Positions 19,216 through 27,837 of a DNA stretch of 64,000 nucleotides are shown here, one piece after another. Source of the DNA: Lichenihabitans psoromatis (GTDB lineage: Bacteria > Pseudomonadota > Alphaproteobacteria > Rhizobiales > Beijerinckiaceae); the NCBI RefSeq assembly GCF_004323635.1, contig NZ_CP036515.1:2047501-2111500 (forward strand), written 5' to 3'. The notes below the pieces were generated by a model. It saw only the letters and a program-made list of their open reading frames with translations, was not told the origin of the DNA and ran no database searches. Positions within the stretch are counted from its first letter, which is position 1; the number at the start of each line of letters is the position of its first letter. The translations under genes and the position numbers were made by a program.

Positions 19216-19512
19216 ATGTCGTTCCTGAAATCTCTGTTTGGTGGCGGCGTCCCGAAGGCGACCGTTGCTCCCGCGCCTGACAAGACGACGAGTCAGATTG
19301 AACATAAGGGTTTCGTGATCCGCGCCGTTCCGTTCAAGAGCGAAGGGCAGTATCAAACCGCCGGTATCATCGAGAAAGAGATCGGGGGGACCATGAGGTC
19401 CTACCGCTTCGTCCGGGCCGATCGAAGCACGATGGTCGAGGACGTGACCGAACTGGCGTTGAGCAAAGGCCAGAAGATCATCGACGAGCAGGGTGACGCG
19501 CTGTTCGACTAG
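19216..19512 (+). CDS. HlyU family protein
   Basis: This 98-residue protein matches the short HlyU family, named after a Vibrio haemolysin regulator but distinct from ArsR-type HlyU. It begins MSFLKSLFGG, followed by HKGFVIRAVPFKSEGQYQTAG and a C-terminal KGQKIIDEQGDALF. There is no helix-turn-helix I can identify, so calling it a transcription factor is doubtful. A strong GAGGAGG-type ribosome-binding site precedes ATG at 19216. It follows the iron-sulfur-type gene by 12 nt in the rpoD-led group. Confidence 0.85.
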   Translation: MSFLKSLFGGGVPKATVAPAPDKTTSQIEHKGFVIRAVPFKSEGQYQTAGIIEKEIGGTMRSYRFVRADRSTMVEDVTELALSKGQKIIDEQGDALFD

Positions 19513-19622
19513 AGAATGATCGGGCGCGATCGAGAGGCCGTGCTGCCTGATCGCGATGAGTTGGTCGCGATAGAGAGCCTGGAGAATGGTGTCCCAGGCG
19601 AAGGCGCTGGAGGCGATATCCC

Positions 19623-20399
19623 ATGAATGACTGGAACCCCGCCCTCTACCGTCAATTCGAGGACGAGAGAACCCGACCCGCACGAGATTTGCTGGCGCGC
19701 GTCGACGGCACGTTCCACAGGATCGTCGACCTTGGCTGCGGCCCGGGTAATTCGACCGAGTTGCTGGCCCGCCGCTTTGCCGGCGCCGACATTCTCGGCA
19801 TCGACACCTCGGCCGCAATGCTGAACGACGCGCGGTCCAGGCTTCCAGAGTGCCGCTTTGAACTGGCCGATATCGAGACATGGTCTCCCGTGACGCCGCC
19901 TGATCTGATCTACGCCAATGCCTCGCTGCAATGGCTCGGGGATCACGCGACGCTCGTCCCGCGCCTCTTCGCGGCCTTGGCGCCCGGCGGGGTCCTCGCG
20001 GTGCAGATGCCGGACAACCGGGATGAGCCGTCTCACCGCTCGATGCGAGAGGTCGCGGCCGAACCGGCGTTCGCGGCACATCTAGAGGACGGCGCAAGCA
20101 GCCGTGTGAAGATCCTGCCGTTGACGGCCTATTACGATCTCGTCTGCGACGAGGCCGATACGGTGGATGTGTGGCGAACCACCTATCATCACCCGATGGC
20201 AGATGCCGCGGCGATCGTCTCTTGGGTGCGGTCGACCGGCCTCAGGCCGTTCGTCGATCCGCTTCCTGACGACCTCCGGCTCTCGTTTCTGACCCGCTAT
20301 CAAGCCCGAATCGATGAGGCTTATCGGCCGCGGCCCGATGGCCGCCGGTTGCTCGCTTTTCCGCGACTTTTTTTCGTCGCGGTTCGGCCATCCGCGTGA
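19623..20399 (+). CDS. tam: Trans-aconitate 2-methyltransferase
   Basis: This 258-residue SAM-dependent methyltransferase methylates trans-aconitate, a toxic isomer that inhibits aconitase. [18 protein letters not shown] is motif I (SAM binding), GIDTSAAML motif II, and [15 protein letters not shown] the substrate-side motif shared by Tam proteins. It starts with [16 protein letters not shown], and the catalytic domain covers the full length. It lies 110 nt downstream of the HlyU gene, and its stop is 10 nt from the convergent fliJ stop. Other small-acid methyltransferases are possible, but the Tam pattern is strong. Confidence 0.9.
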   Translation: MNDWNPALYRQFEDERTRPARDLLARVDGTFHRIVDLGCGPGNSTELLARRFAGADILGIDTSAAMLNDARSRLPECRFELADIETWSPVTPPDLIYANASLQWLGDHATLVPRLFAALAPGGVLAVQMPDNRDEPSHRSMREVAAEPAFAAHLEDGASSRVKILPLTAYYDLVCDEADTVDVWRTTYHHPMADAAAIVSWVRSTGLRPFVDPLPDDLRLSFLTRYQARIDEAYRPRPDGRRLLAFPRLFFVAVRPSA

Positions 20400-20409
20400 T
20401 CGAGCAGCC

Positions 20410-20814
20410 TCAGGCGCGAGCGAGACGAGCCATCGCGTAGGTGTCCATGTCAGCGGCGCGTGGCGGCTCGCTGAAACGCTCCGTCTTATCGCGACTATCG
20501 ATGTTCTCGGCTTTCTTGAGTTCATCCATGGCGGTCTCATAATGCGACCGCGCCTCCTCGATCTGGCCGCGTAATTCATCGGCCGATCGCTTGAGATTGT
20601 CACGCCGAACAACCGCTGCCCGCGCATAGGTCGGATAGGCGAAATGGGCCGGATCGGTGATGCCCGACCGCTGCTCTTCGGTCGCGATTTCGCGATCGAG
20701 GTCGGCTGCCATGCGATTGAAATCTGCAATCATGGAGTCGATCTGCGCCACGCGACGGCGCCGCTCTTCGACCTGAAAGCGTTTCAATCTGAGTAGGTGA
20801 TCCCGCGACTTCAT
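20410..20814 (-). CDS. fliJ: Flagellar export chaperone FliJ
   Basis: This 134-residue coiled-coil protein helps the flagellar type III export ATPase FliI work with the export gate. MKSRDHLLRLKRFQVEERRRR opens the family, and heptad-like charged helices run through about residue 110. The start is ATG at 20814; longer in-frame sequence upstream looks random. It is transcribed divergently from ctrA, as in several alphaproteobacteria, where CtrA controls flagellar genes. No other flagellar gene is in the window. Confidence 0.88.
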   Translation of the reverse strand: MKSRDHLLRLKRFQVEERRRRVAQIDSMIADFNRMAADLDREIATEEQRSGITDPAHFAYPTYARAAVVRRDNLKRSADELRGQIEEARSHYETAMDELKKAENIDSRDKTERFSEPPRAADMDTYAMARLARA

Positions 20815-21306
20815 GACGCGTAACTCCAAACGACGCGAGGGTGGACCCAAACCGCGAAGCGGCTGGGCGGCGACAATCCGCGAGACGGTGGAACTATCGC
20901 GCATGTTAGTTGCGCCTTCCTTACTCTCCGATCTAAAAGCAGGTTAATGCATCGCGTTGATGTGAGTCGCTGTTCCGACCGTCGGATGCACGAAGTTCGA
21001 GTCTCATTGTGATCGGCCGATATCGGTCATTCAAAGCGACAGGCTCGTTGTCGCGTTGAATGAGCGCGTCGTTAAGGTCCTGCAAGGCTTATGGTCAAAT
21101 TTCGTCAGGAAGATAAAATGCTTAGCCCGATCCCTTAATAAGACGATGGAACAAGGCGAACGGATAAATTTCGTTAACCATTCCCGGTTACCTTTAACTT
21201 ACTGCCAAGTATTGGCGACGGCCTTTTCGCCCAGCAACGTCCGCGAGCCTGCCTCTCGGGGACGGCGTCGCAGCCAGGTCAATCGAGGCTAGGGTGGGGA
21301 TCTCAT
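20815..21306 (+). promoter_or_regulatory. fliJ-ctrA intergenic control region
   Basis: This is a 492-nt, comparatively AT-rich region without a credible gene. It contains two GANTC sites (GAGTC at 20964-20968 and 20999-21003), as in the methylation-sensitive ctrA promoter of Caulobacter. It also has one exact CtrA half-site TTAACCAT (21174-21181) and further TTAA words at 20944, 21072, 21134 and 21194. No perfect TTAA-N7-TTAA full site is present. The layout suggests CcrM-gated and autoregulated ctrA transcription, which is inference from Caulobacter. Confidence 0.6.
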
Positions 21307-22008
21307 ATGCGCGTTCTATTGATCGAAGACGACGGCGCTACGGCCCAAAGCATCGAGCTGATGCTGAAATCCGAGAACTTCAACGTGTACACGACCGACC
21401 TCGGCGAAGAGGGGATCGATCTCGGCAAGCTCTATGATTACGACATCATCCTGCTCGACCTGAACCTTCCCGACATGTCGGGCTATGAAGTCCTGCGGAC
21501 ATTGCGGGTCGCCAAGGTTAAAACGCCGATCCTGATTCTGTCCGGTCTCGCCGGCATCGAGGATAAAGTGAAGGGTCTTGGTTTCGGCGCCGACGATTAC
21601 CTGACAAAGCCGTTCCACAAGGACGAGCTCGTCGCCCGCATCCATGCCATTGTGCGCCGCTCCAAAGGGCACGCCCAGTCGGTCATCACCACGGGCGATC
21701 TGATCGTCAATCTCGATCAGAAGACGGTCGAGGTCTCAGGCTCGCGCGTGCATCTGACCGGCAAGGAATATCAGATGCTGGAGCTGCTCTCGCTTCGCAA
21801 GGGCACGACGCTGACCAAGGAAATGTTCCTCAATCATCTTTACGGCGGCATGGACGAGCCGGAACTTAAGATCATCGACGTTTTCATCTGCAAGCTTCGC
21901 AAGAAGCTCGCCAACGCGAGCCACGGCCGCAACTTCATCGAAACGGTTTGGGGGCGCGGTTACGTGCTGCGCGAGCCGAACGAAGCGGAAGATCGTATCA
22001 CCGCCTGA
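21307..22008 (+). CDS. ctrA: Cell cycle response regulator CtrA
   Basis: This 233-residue OmpR-class response regulator is the master cell-cycle regulator of alphaproteobacteria. The receiver domain (1-120) has the acidic pocket LIEDD, phospho-acceptor Asp51 in LLDLNLP, and the switch Lys in [13 protein letters not shown]. The winged-helix DNA-binding domain (about 125-228) contains [26 protein letters not shown] recognition sequence and WGRGYVL. The family's usual length is about 231-237. The C-terminal AEDRITA lacks the two alanines (ending in AA) linked to ClpXP degradation in Caulobacter, though it ends in Ala. Its phosphodonor ChpT is encoded 0.5 kb away. Confidence 0.98.
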   Translation: MRVLLIEDDGATAQSIELMLKSENFNVYTTDLGEEGIDLGKLYDYDIILLDLNLPDMSGYEVLRTLRVAKVKTPILILSGLAGIEDKVKGLGFGADDYLTKPFHKDELVARIHAIVRRSKGHAQSVITTGDLIVNLDQKTVEVSGSRVHLTGKEYQMLELLSLRKGTTLTKEMFLNHLYGGMDEPELKIIDVFICKLRKKLANASHGRNFIETVWGRGYVLREPNEAEDRITA

Positions 22009-22037
22009 CGGCTGCGACGCCGTCCTGAGCATGCTCA

Positions 22038-22064
22038 AACGCCAGGCCTCGTGCCTGGCGTTTT
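22038..22064 (+). terminator. Rho-independent terminator of ctrA
   Basis: The arms CGCCAGGC (22040-22047) and GCCTGGCG (22053-22060) are extended by A-T pairs. A 5-nt loop lies between them and TTTT follows directly. It sits 30 nt after the ctrA stop, between the convergent ctrA and response-regulator genes. Confidence 0.9.
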
Positions 22065-22092
22065 GCGTTGCGGGTCGTGACGCTTTCTTACT

Positions 22093-22458
22093 TCACAGCA
22101 GGCCGAGAGCGACGACCTTGGCGCGCAGGATCTCGCCATCGAACGGCTTCATCACATAATCGTCGACGCCAGCCTGGAGCGCGCGCTCGATATGCGCCAC
22201 GTCGTTTTCCGTCGTGCAAAGCACGAGCTTTGGTGCGAGGCCGCCGGGAAGCGTCCGGAGTTTCCGCGCGAAAGCAAAGCCATCCATGACGGGCATGTTC
22301 CAATCGAGCAGGATCACGTCCGGCATACGCGCCAAACAAGCGCCGAGAGCCTGTTGGCCGTCCTCAGCTTCGAGCGTGTCGAACCGGAGATCTTGGAAAA
22401 TCCGGCAAGCGACTTTGCGGATCACTGCCGAATCATCGACTACGAGCGCCTGAACCAT
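22093..22458 (-). CDS. Single-domain CheY-like response regulator
   Basis: This 121-residue receiver domain has no output module. It has the acidic pair in VVDDSAVIR, phospho-acceptor Asp52 in ILLDWNMPVMDG, the Thr in LCTTENDV and the switch Lys in DYVMKPFDGE. It is transcribed downstream of chpT on the same strand with a 97-nt gap, so it may take phosphate from ChpT or a related kinase. It does not look like CpdR, which has a different signature. A stand-alone phospho-relay or motor-type role is inference. Confidence 0.9.
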   Translation of the reverse strand: MVQALVVDDSAVIRKVACRIFQDLRFDTLEAEDGQQALGACLARMPDVILLDWNMPVMDGFAFARKLRTLPGGLAPKLVLCTTENDVAHIERALQAGVDDYVMKPFDGEILRAKVVALGLL

Positions 22459-22555
22459 GATGATCTCCGCAGCGACCGGGACCGTCGTCCGTTCAGAGAG
22501 CAGTATGACGGCCGACGCTTAACCGCGACTGAAAGTGCCGCGCGGTGACGAGCCC

Positions 22556-23275
22556 TTAGAGATCGAAAACGTCGTTTGGGTCACGCTCGGTCGCGGTCGC
22601 TGCGCTGGGGACCGTATCGGCATGCACCGGGGCCGCAACCGGCTTGGCTTCGATCAGCACGACATCGTCGAGTGTGCCGATGCTGATCTCATAAGCGATC
22701 TGCCGAGCCACCAGTCCGGTGAAAAACGGCTGGATCGCGTGAGCGTCGATCGTATCATTCTCCGGCTTGCCGGCGAGCAGACCGGCCAGCGCATGATTGA
22801 CCCGCGGATTAATCCCGCGTGCGACGAGCCGGATGTCCGGGGCCTCGCTGGGGCCGGACGTCGAGACCGTGACGACGCCGCCACGCGGGATGGTGCCGGC
22901 CGCGATCACGCAGAGATTCAGGATCAGTTTGACTTTGTTCTTGGGCATCAGGACGCGCGGTGCTGTCCAGTCGAGTTTGACCTTGTCGTCGCCGAAGAGG
23001 CCACGCGTCACGCTTTCGGCGTCGCCCGTGTCGATCGAGGCTCCGGCGGAACCAGCCGCGCCGAAAGCCAGCCGGCAGAATTGAAGTTTGGCCGAGGCGG
23101 TGTTGGCGCTCTTCTTAATGAGGTCGAGCGCGAAAACGCGGGTGTCTGCGTCGTTATCGTCTTCGAGCACCTCGAGGCCGTTGACGATGGCGCCGACCGG
23201 GCTGATCACATCGTGGCAAACGCGGGAGCAAAGCAGGGCCGCGAGGTCCAGAGCGTCGAGCGCGAAGGTCGTCAT
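22556..23275 (-). CDS. chpT: Histidine phosphotransferase ChpT
   Basis: This 239-residue protein transfers phosphate from CckA to CtrA and CpdR. The N-terminal dimerisation helix carries LLCSRVCHDVISPVGAIVNGLEVL with the phospho-accepting His in the CHD motif near residue 20. The remainder is the degenerate HATPase-like fold that no longer binds ATP. ATG at 23275 is preferred because MTTFALDALDLAALLCS is the conserved start; longer in-frame sequence is Pro/Gly-rich and unlike the family. Its nearness to ctrA groups relay components, although CckA is elsewhere. Confidence 0.93.
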   Translation of the reverse strand: MTTFALDALDLAALLCSRVCHDVISPVGAIVNGLEVLEDDNDADTRVFALDLIKKSANTASAKLQFCRLAFGAAGSAGASIDTGDAESVTRGLFGDDKVKLDWTAPRVLMPKNKVKLILNLCVIAAGTIPRGGVVTVSTSGPSEAPDIRLVARGINPRVNHALAGLLAGKPENDTIDAHAIQPFFTGLVARQIAYEISIGTLDDVVLIEAKPVAAPVHADTVPSAATATERDPNDVFDL

Positions 23276-23543
23276 GGCGGGTCCCGGATCTGGCGCCGAT
23301 GCGCCGCAAGATATAACCGCCGCCCAGGGCGGCCGTGCCAACGGGCCCACACCCATCGGAGCGTCGATACCCGGTTACGCCGGAGCATCGCCGAATCAAA
23401 GGTTTGCGACCGAAGCGCCTTTTTGATACCGTAATGGTCTTCGGTTTGAAAGCCGATCCTCCCTCGACGCGGCGGGCGATGGTCCCGATCGGTGTTGTCA
23501 GGGCGTCCCATCCCATCAAGCTCGGACAAGGTATGACATCCCA

Positions 23544-24449
23544 GTGACATATCCTTCTAGCGAGGCTGACCTCTCCGAAGACGCTGGGCGTGAGGTCGAT
23601 ACGACCGGCATGATCGATCGCGTGCGATTGGCTGACGATTTCGCCCAGTTGGCGCTCGATGCCGCCGTTGCGATCATGCGGGTCTACACGACGCGGGGAT
23701 GCGCCTTTCACCTGAAAGCGGATCAGAGCCCCGTGAGTGAGGCAGACGAGCAGGCCGAGGTCGTGATCCTGGCGGGGCTGAAACACTGCGCGCCGGGGAT
23801 TCCGGTGCTGGCCGAAGAGGCAGCGGCGCGGGGGTCCAAGCCGGCCCTCGACGGTCAGTTTATCCTGGTCGATCCCGTTGACGGCACAAAGGAATTCATA
23901 GGCGGAAGCGGCGAGTTTACGGTCAATATCGCCTTGATCGAAGCAGGTCGCCCGGTCGTCGGCGTCGTTTATGCGCCGGTCTTGAAACGCCTCTGGTCAG
24001 CTGCCGGGGGCGTTGCCACGGTCTGTCGCGTCGAGCCAGGGCAGAGATTGGCCGATGCCACGGAGCGGCGGTCGATCCACGCACGCACGGCGCCGAACGG
24101 GGCCTATGTGGCCCTTGCCAGCCGTTCGCATTCGGATGCGCCGACGGAAGCGTTCTTGGCTAACCTTCCGGTTCGCGAGCGGCGGGAAGCGGGATCGTCG
24201 CTAAAATTCTGCGCCATTGCGGAAGGCGATGCCGACCTTTACCCGCGTTTCGGACCCACGATGGAATGGGATACGGCGGCGGGTGATGCGGTGCTGCGCG
24301 CCGCGGGCGGCGTGGTTCTGTCGCTCGCTGGCGGTCCGCTGCTTTATGGGAAGACTGGCGAAGATTATCGCAACGGCGGTTTCGTGGCTTGGGGCGATCC
24401 GATCGCGGGTGAGCGCGAAGAGCAGGATCGGCTCGCCGACGCCCCGTGA
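23544..24449 (+). CDS. cysQ: 3'(2'),5'-bisphosphate nucleotidase CysQ
   Basis: This 301-residue Mg-dependent, Li-sensitive phosphatase of the inositol monophosphatase superfamily removes the 3'-phosphate of PAP formed during sulfate assimilation. DPVDGTKEFI is the metal-binding motif, preceded by LAEE (the upstream catalytic Glu pair), and EWDTAAGDAVL is the C-terminal signature. The start is GTG at 23544 or ATG at 23610; the latter gives 279 residues, closer to the family's usual length of about 260-280. It is divergent from chpT across 268 nt. Other IMPase-family phosphatases are less likely. Confidence 0.92.
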   Translation: MTYPSSEADLSEDAGREVDTTGMIDRVRLADDFAQLALDAAVAIMRVYTTRGCAFHLKADQSPVSEADEQAEVVILAGLKHCAPGIPVLAEEAAARGSKPALDGQFILVDPVDGTKEFIGGSGEFTVNIALIEAGRPVVGVVYAPVLKRLWSAAGGVATVCRVEPGQRLADATERRSIHARTAPNGAYVALASRSHSDAPTEAFLANLPVRERREAGSSLKFCAIAEGDADLYPRFGPTMEWDTAAGDAVLRAAGGVVLSLAGGPLLYGKTGEDYRNGGFVAWGDPIAGEREEQDRLADAP

Positions 24450-24451
24450 TT

Positions 24452-24490
24452 GATCACAAAGCGACGGATTTGTTGTGATCCATTAACCAA
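24452..24490 (+). promoter_or_regulatory. Palindrome plus CtrA-like half-site upstream of eipA
   Basis: GATCACAA (24452-24459) and TTGTGATC (24473-24480) are a perfect 8-bp inverted repeat with 13-nt spacing. TTAACCAA (24483-24490) follows 2 nt later and differs in one base from the CtrA half-site TTAACCAT. The block sits just after the cysQ stop and 126 nt before the eipA start. EipA in Brucella is reported to be under CtrA control, which makes the half-site credible. The palindrome could be a dimeric repressor site or a weak terminator. Confidence 0.45.
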
Positions 24491-24615
24491 AACGGCACAT
24501 CATCGCTCGAAACGCCGGTTTTGAGCTTTGACGTTGCCATGTCGCCGACATGTTCACGTCCCAAGAGCGTTTCGGCCAGTCTGGATCGATGTAAGCTGTG
24601 CCTTTGGAGACCAAC

Positions 24616-25200
24616 ATGGTTGGATTGTCGCGGCGTGAGGTGATGATCGGTTCGGCCTCGGTGCTGATGAGTGCAGGCCTGGGGCCGGCCTTCGCCTATC
24701 AAGGCGACGAGCGCCCGCAGCGTTTTTCAACCGGTGAATTGGTCGAGAGCGGCCATAAGTTTTTTGGATCCGTGTCGCGCGGCTTGGCACAAGCGGTCGA
24801 GGAAGCCGGCCGTCGCTGGGGTCAGCCGAACGGCTATATCTTGGGGCAGGAGGCGTCTGGCGCCTTCATCGGCGGCGTTCGCTACGGCGAAGGCGTCATG
24901 TATACCCGCAATGCTGGCGACCAGCGTGTCTACTGGCAGGGTCCCTCCATCGGGTTCGATGTCGGCGGCGATGGCGATCGCACGATGATGCTGGTTTATA
25001 ATCTGCCGGCGACGCGCGCGATTTTCCGCCGGTTTCCTGGCCTCGACGGATCGGCTTATTTCGTCGGCGGTTTCGGCTTTACGGCTCTGACGGACCAGAA
25101 CATCGTCGTCGTCCCAATCCGCTCCGGCGTCGGCGCACGGCTCGGCATCAATCTCTCCTATTTGAAGTTCACGACGCAATCGACGTGGAACCCCTTCTAG
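24616..25200 (+). CDS. eipA: EipA-like periplasmic protein (DUF1134)
   Basis: This 194-residue exported protein has a signal peptide (about 1-30, VGLSRREVMIGSA with twin Arg, then a hydrophobic core ending near AFA). The twin-Arg suggests Tat export, but Sec is possible. The mature part is the DUF1134 fold, conserved from GYILGQEASGAFIGGVRYGEG to the C-terminal NLSYLKFT. The Brucella member, EipA, is a small beta-barrel needed for envelope integrity. ATG at 24616 is chosen because GGAGA lies 5-7 nt upstream; GTG at 24598 is the alternative. It is flanked by cysQ and a coiled-coil gene on the same strand. Confidence 0.9.
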   Translation: MVGLSRREVMIGSASVLMSAGLGPAFAYQGDERPQRFSTGELVESGHKFFGSVSRGLAQAVEEAGRRWGQPNGYILGQEASGAFIGGVRYGEGVMYTRNAGDQRVYWQGPSIGFDVGGDGDRTMMLVYNLPATRAIFRRFPGLDGSAYFVGGFGFTALTDQNIVVVPIRSGVGARLGINLSYLKFTTQSTWNPF

Positions 25201-25294
25201 CCGTCGCCGTCGCGTGCCATGAAGACGGCTCGACCCGAGACCGGTCTACGGTCTCGGACGCTGCGGCTTGGCGAGGCGTGAGGTTAAATCGGGC

Positions 25295-26347
25295 GTGATC
25301 GAACAGGCGATGATCTTCGCGCTTGGCTTTCTGATCGCCAGCTTGTTGTCTCTGCTGATGCTGCCCATCGTGTCGCGTCGCGCGGTTCGCTTGGCGACAC
25401 GGCGGCTGCAGATGCTGGTGCCGCTCTCGATGGATGAGATTGCGGCCAATCGCGACCAGATTAGAGCCGCTCACGCTGTCACGGCGCGTCGGCTCGAGCA
25501 GCGGATTGAACGTCTGGTCGGCGACAAGGCCAAGGCAATGAGCGAAGCCGGTCGGTTCTCGGTCCAGTTAAAGACGCTGAACGAGGAGCATGCGCGCGTG
25601 TTGGCGCGGGCCGAGGTCCTGCAGCGAAATCTTGAGATGACGACGCTCGATGCTCACGAGGCACGGGCGACGCTTGGGCTAGAAATGCAGATGCTGCATG
25701 ATGCGCTGGGCGTCGGCGAACGGCGTCTCGCGATTCTCCGGGGCATCGAGGCGCGGTTGGCGGCCGCTGAGGCGCTGATCGACCAGCAGAGCGGCATCAT
25801 CGAGGGGCTCGAGATGCGCGGCACGGGACATGATCTCCGCATGAGGGCTTTGATGGCCAAAAATGTTACCGCGGCCCGGCAGTTCAGTGATGCGCGAACC
25901 CAGATTGCAGCCGTGACGCTCGATCTCGGTGCCGCGCGGGCCGAGATCGCGATGCTAAGCGGCAAGCGCGACGAGCTTCAGGCCGACCTCGACATCGCGC
26001 GCACCAGCGCCCTCGACGGTGAGCGGCGGTTTGCGGCTCAAGCCGCGCAGATGGCTGAGCTTGCGTCCCGCTTGGCCGACCAAAGTCACGAGCTTGTGAT
26101 TGTGCAGGACGCGCTGGTCGAAGCCAAGAGGCGGGTGCAAGCGCTCGAGCAGGAGCGCGACGCCAAGCTGGAAAACGTCGCTCCTTTGTCAGACCGCGTC
26201 GATGATCTTGCGGCGCTTCGCGAGACGATCAAGACTCTGGCGGCCGAGATGCTGCTGATGACGCACAAGGTCGGATCGCAGGAGGGCGTTGCGCCACCGC
26301 TATCGTCCGATCCCGTGGCCAGCCCTCAGAACACCGCTCCCGTCTGA
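25295..26347 (+). CDS. Membrane-anchored coiled-coil protein
   Basis: This protein of about 350 residues has one N-terminal transmembrane helix (MIFALGFLIASLLSLLMLPIV). A basic stretch follows (RRAVRLATRRLQ), then a long predicted coiled coil from about residue 55 to 320 rich in Ala, Glu, Arg and Leu. The Pro-rich tail is short. The start may be TTG at 25268, GTG at 25295 or ATG at 25310; GTG at 25295 puts the helix close to the N terminus, as in similar hypothetical proteins of Hyphomicrobiales that I recall. No enzymatic motif is seen. A structural or septal role is only a guess. Confidence 0.75.
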   Translation: MIEQAMIFALGFLIASLLSLLMLPIVSRRAVRLATRRLQMLVPLSMDEIAANRDQIRAAHAVTARRLEQRIERLVGDKAKAMSEAGRFSVQLKTLNEEHARVLARAEVLQRNLEMTTLDAHEARATLGLEMQMLHDALGVGERRLAILRGIEARLAAAEALIDQQSGIIEGLEMRGTGHDLRMRALMAKNVTAARQFSDARTQIAAVTLDLGAARAEIAMLSGKRDELQADLDIARTSALDGERRFAAQAAQMAELASRLADQSHELVIVQDALVEAKRRVQALEQERDAKLENVAPLSDRVDDLAALRETIKTLAAEMLLMTHKVGSQEGVAPPLSSDPVASPQNTAPV

Positions 26348-26367
26348 TCGCTGCCGTCCGACGCTCG

Positions 26368-27156
26368 TCACGGGATGGCGCAAAGACCCTCGCAGGTGTC
26401 GGTCGACATGGCTTTGACGAAGACCGCCATTTTGGACTGACGATCGGGCGGAAGCGACGGGATCACCGTGTTGACCGTCGCGACGAATGCCGATCGATCG
26501 CCGCGCGGCGCCGCTGCGGCGAGAGCCGGAGCCTCAGCCGCAAGACTATCGATCAAGAGCGCGCGATTATCGGTCGTCAACGATGGGCTTCGAAGCATGA
26601 GCGTAAAGCCCGATATCAACTCCAGCATACCCAACCGAAATCCCTTGAGACCCTGGCGGCGCACGTCCGTCATCTGGTCGGGCGGGAGGTGGACGATAAA
26701 GTCGCCGATCGCCTCGGCTTCTGCCGCCAAGGTCATCGTGGTCATGATGCTTGCGCGGGTGATCTCGTCTTGAAACAGAGTGGAGTTTTGCGCCATATCC
26801 GGCAAGGTGGTCGGATTGGCCGAAAACAAGACGTAGGTCTTGTAGATCGCGCTTTGCTGTTCGCCGATGCCGATCAACAAAGGCACATCTTTCGCCGTGT
26901 AGGGCGGTGTCCCAAGGATCGCGGGCGCGTTCCACACCTGCTCCAACACGGCCCTGTCGCTCACGACCGACCAGCGCGGCAGCGTTCCCTTGGCGCGTGT
27001 CTGCCGCGCGCGGGCGTCCATGGCTGCATAAGCCGTCGTCATGGCCGCAACGCCGTTCGGTGGCACCTCGGCCCGAGCTTGGATCGGAACCGCGATCAAG
27101 CAGAGCGCCGCGATCGTGCGGACTGTCGTGAACGCGTTCGGACGACGCAAGCTCAT
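26368..27156 (-). CDS. Secreted protein of unknown function
   Basis: This 262-residue protein has a cleavable-type signal peptide (TVRTIAALCLIAVPIQARA), predicting a periplasmic location. The mature protein is mostly helical with no cysteine-rich or catalytic motif that I recognise; the last residues include CEGLC. ATG at 27156 is chosen because it overlaps the upstream gene's stop as ATGA and directly opens the signal peptide. Longer in-frame sequence runs back through the upstream gene's coding region and is a shadow. The two secreted proteins are probably co-translated and may act together. Confidence 0.75.
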   Translation of the reverse strand: MSLRRPNAFTTVRTIAALCLIAVPIQARAEVPPNGVAAMTTAYAAMDARARQTRAKGTLPRWSVVSDRAVLEQVWNAPAILGTPPYTAKDVPLLIGIGEQQSAIYKTYVLFSANPTTLPDMAQNSTLFQDEITRASIMTTMTLAAEAEAIGDFIVHLPPDQMTDVRRQGLKGFRLGMLELISGFTLMLRSPSLTTDNRALLIDSLAAEAPALAAAAPRGDRSAFVATVNTVIPSLPPDRQSKMAVFVKAMSTDTCEGLCAIP

Positions 27157-27746
27157 GGCGCGTCGACCATGATCGAGGCCAGCAACGCTCTGGCTGTTTG
27201 AAAGCGGCTTTCTCCGGTCGCACAGGTTCGGCAGAGCGCCCACAAAAACCGACCGTGCACCACGGCCCGCGCGTGCAGAACCGACTTGAAGCCGCGCGCA
27301 GCCGTTGTCTCGAGCGTGAACCACGTGTTTTGACCCAAAACCTCCCGCCCGAGCGGCTTGGCCACGGTGGCGCCTTTGCTCGTTTTCTTGAGGATGATCT
27401 GCGTCGTCTCGTCCATGCTGCCTTTCGTCGGAAACAGCAGAGCGTTGCTGGCGATATCCCACAGATCGATGATGTCGTCGTAGGTCATCACCTCGCATGT
27501 GTCCTGGCTGATCGCACAGGCGGCCGACGTGCAAGAGGCTTCGATCTGGGTCTGAAACGTATGTTTGTCTGCCTTGATCACGTCCGGCGCAGGAGGGACC
27601 TTGCCGATCCAGCCCTCCGGTAGAACCAGGCTGACGCCGAATAACGGCAGCTTGATCCGTTCGGCCGCTCCTACGCTCGTCGCCAATGTCAGCAGCAAAA
27701 CCACGGACATCAGGCCGCGCCGGATCAAGGCTCCCTCCCAAGACAT
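27153..27746 (-). CDS. Secreted protein of unknown function
   Basis: This 197-residue protein has a signal peptide (LIRRGLMSVVLLLTLATSVGAAE) and a mature domain containing two nearby cysteine clusters: CTSAACAISQDTC at about 78-90 and CRTC near residue 173. Disulfide bonds in the periplasm are likely. It precedes and overlaps by 4 nt the second secreted gene. Neither shows similarity that I can name. The conserved-looking LFGVSLVLPEGWIGKVPP resembles beta-strand openings in small periplasmic proteins. No function is assigned. Confidence 0.72.
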   Translation of the reverse strand: MSWEGALIRRGLMSVVLLLTLATSVGAAERIKLPLFGVSLVLPEGWIGKVPPAPDVIKADKHTFQTQIEASCTSAACAISQDTCEVMTYDDIIDLWDIASNALLFPTKGSMDETTQIILKKTSKGATVAKPLGREVLGQNTWFTLETTAARGFKSVLHARAVVHGRFLWALCRTCATGESRFQTARALLASIMVDAP

Positions 27747-27837
27747 GACACACCCTAAGGCTTCAAAGCAGTTTCGGCTCGATATCCTCCGCGCGTGACC
27801 AAGTCGCGACGCAAGTGACGAGAGGTGCCGGCTCGGC

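Noticed and set aside
27157..27753. Long in-frame extension of the secreted unknown gene to about 461 codons
   Set aside because: The extension overlaps the upstream secreted gene in another frame, is rich in Arg, Gly and His like a shadow frame, and the ATG at 27156 opens a clear signal peptide.
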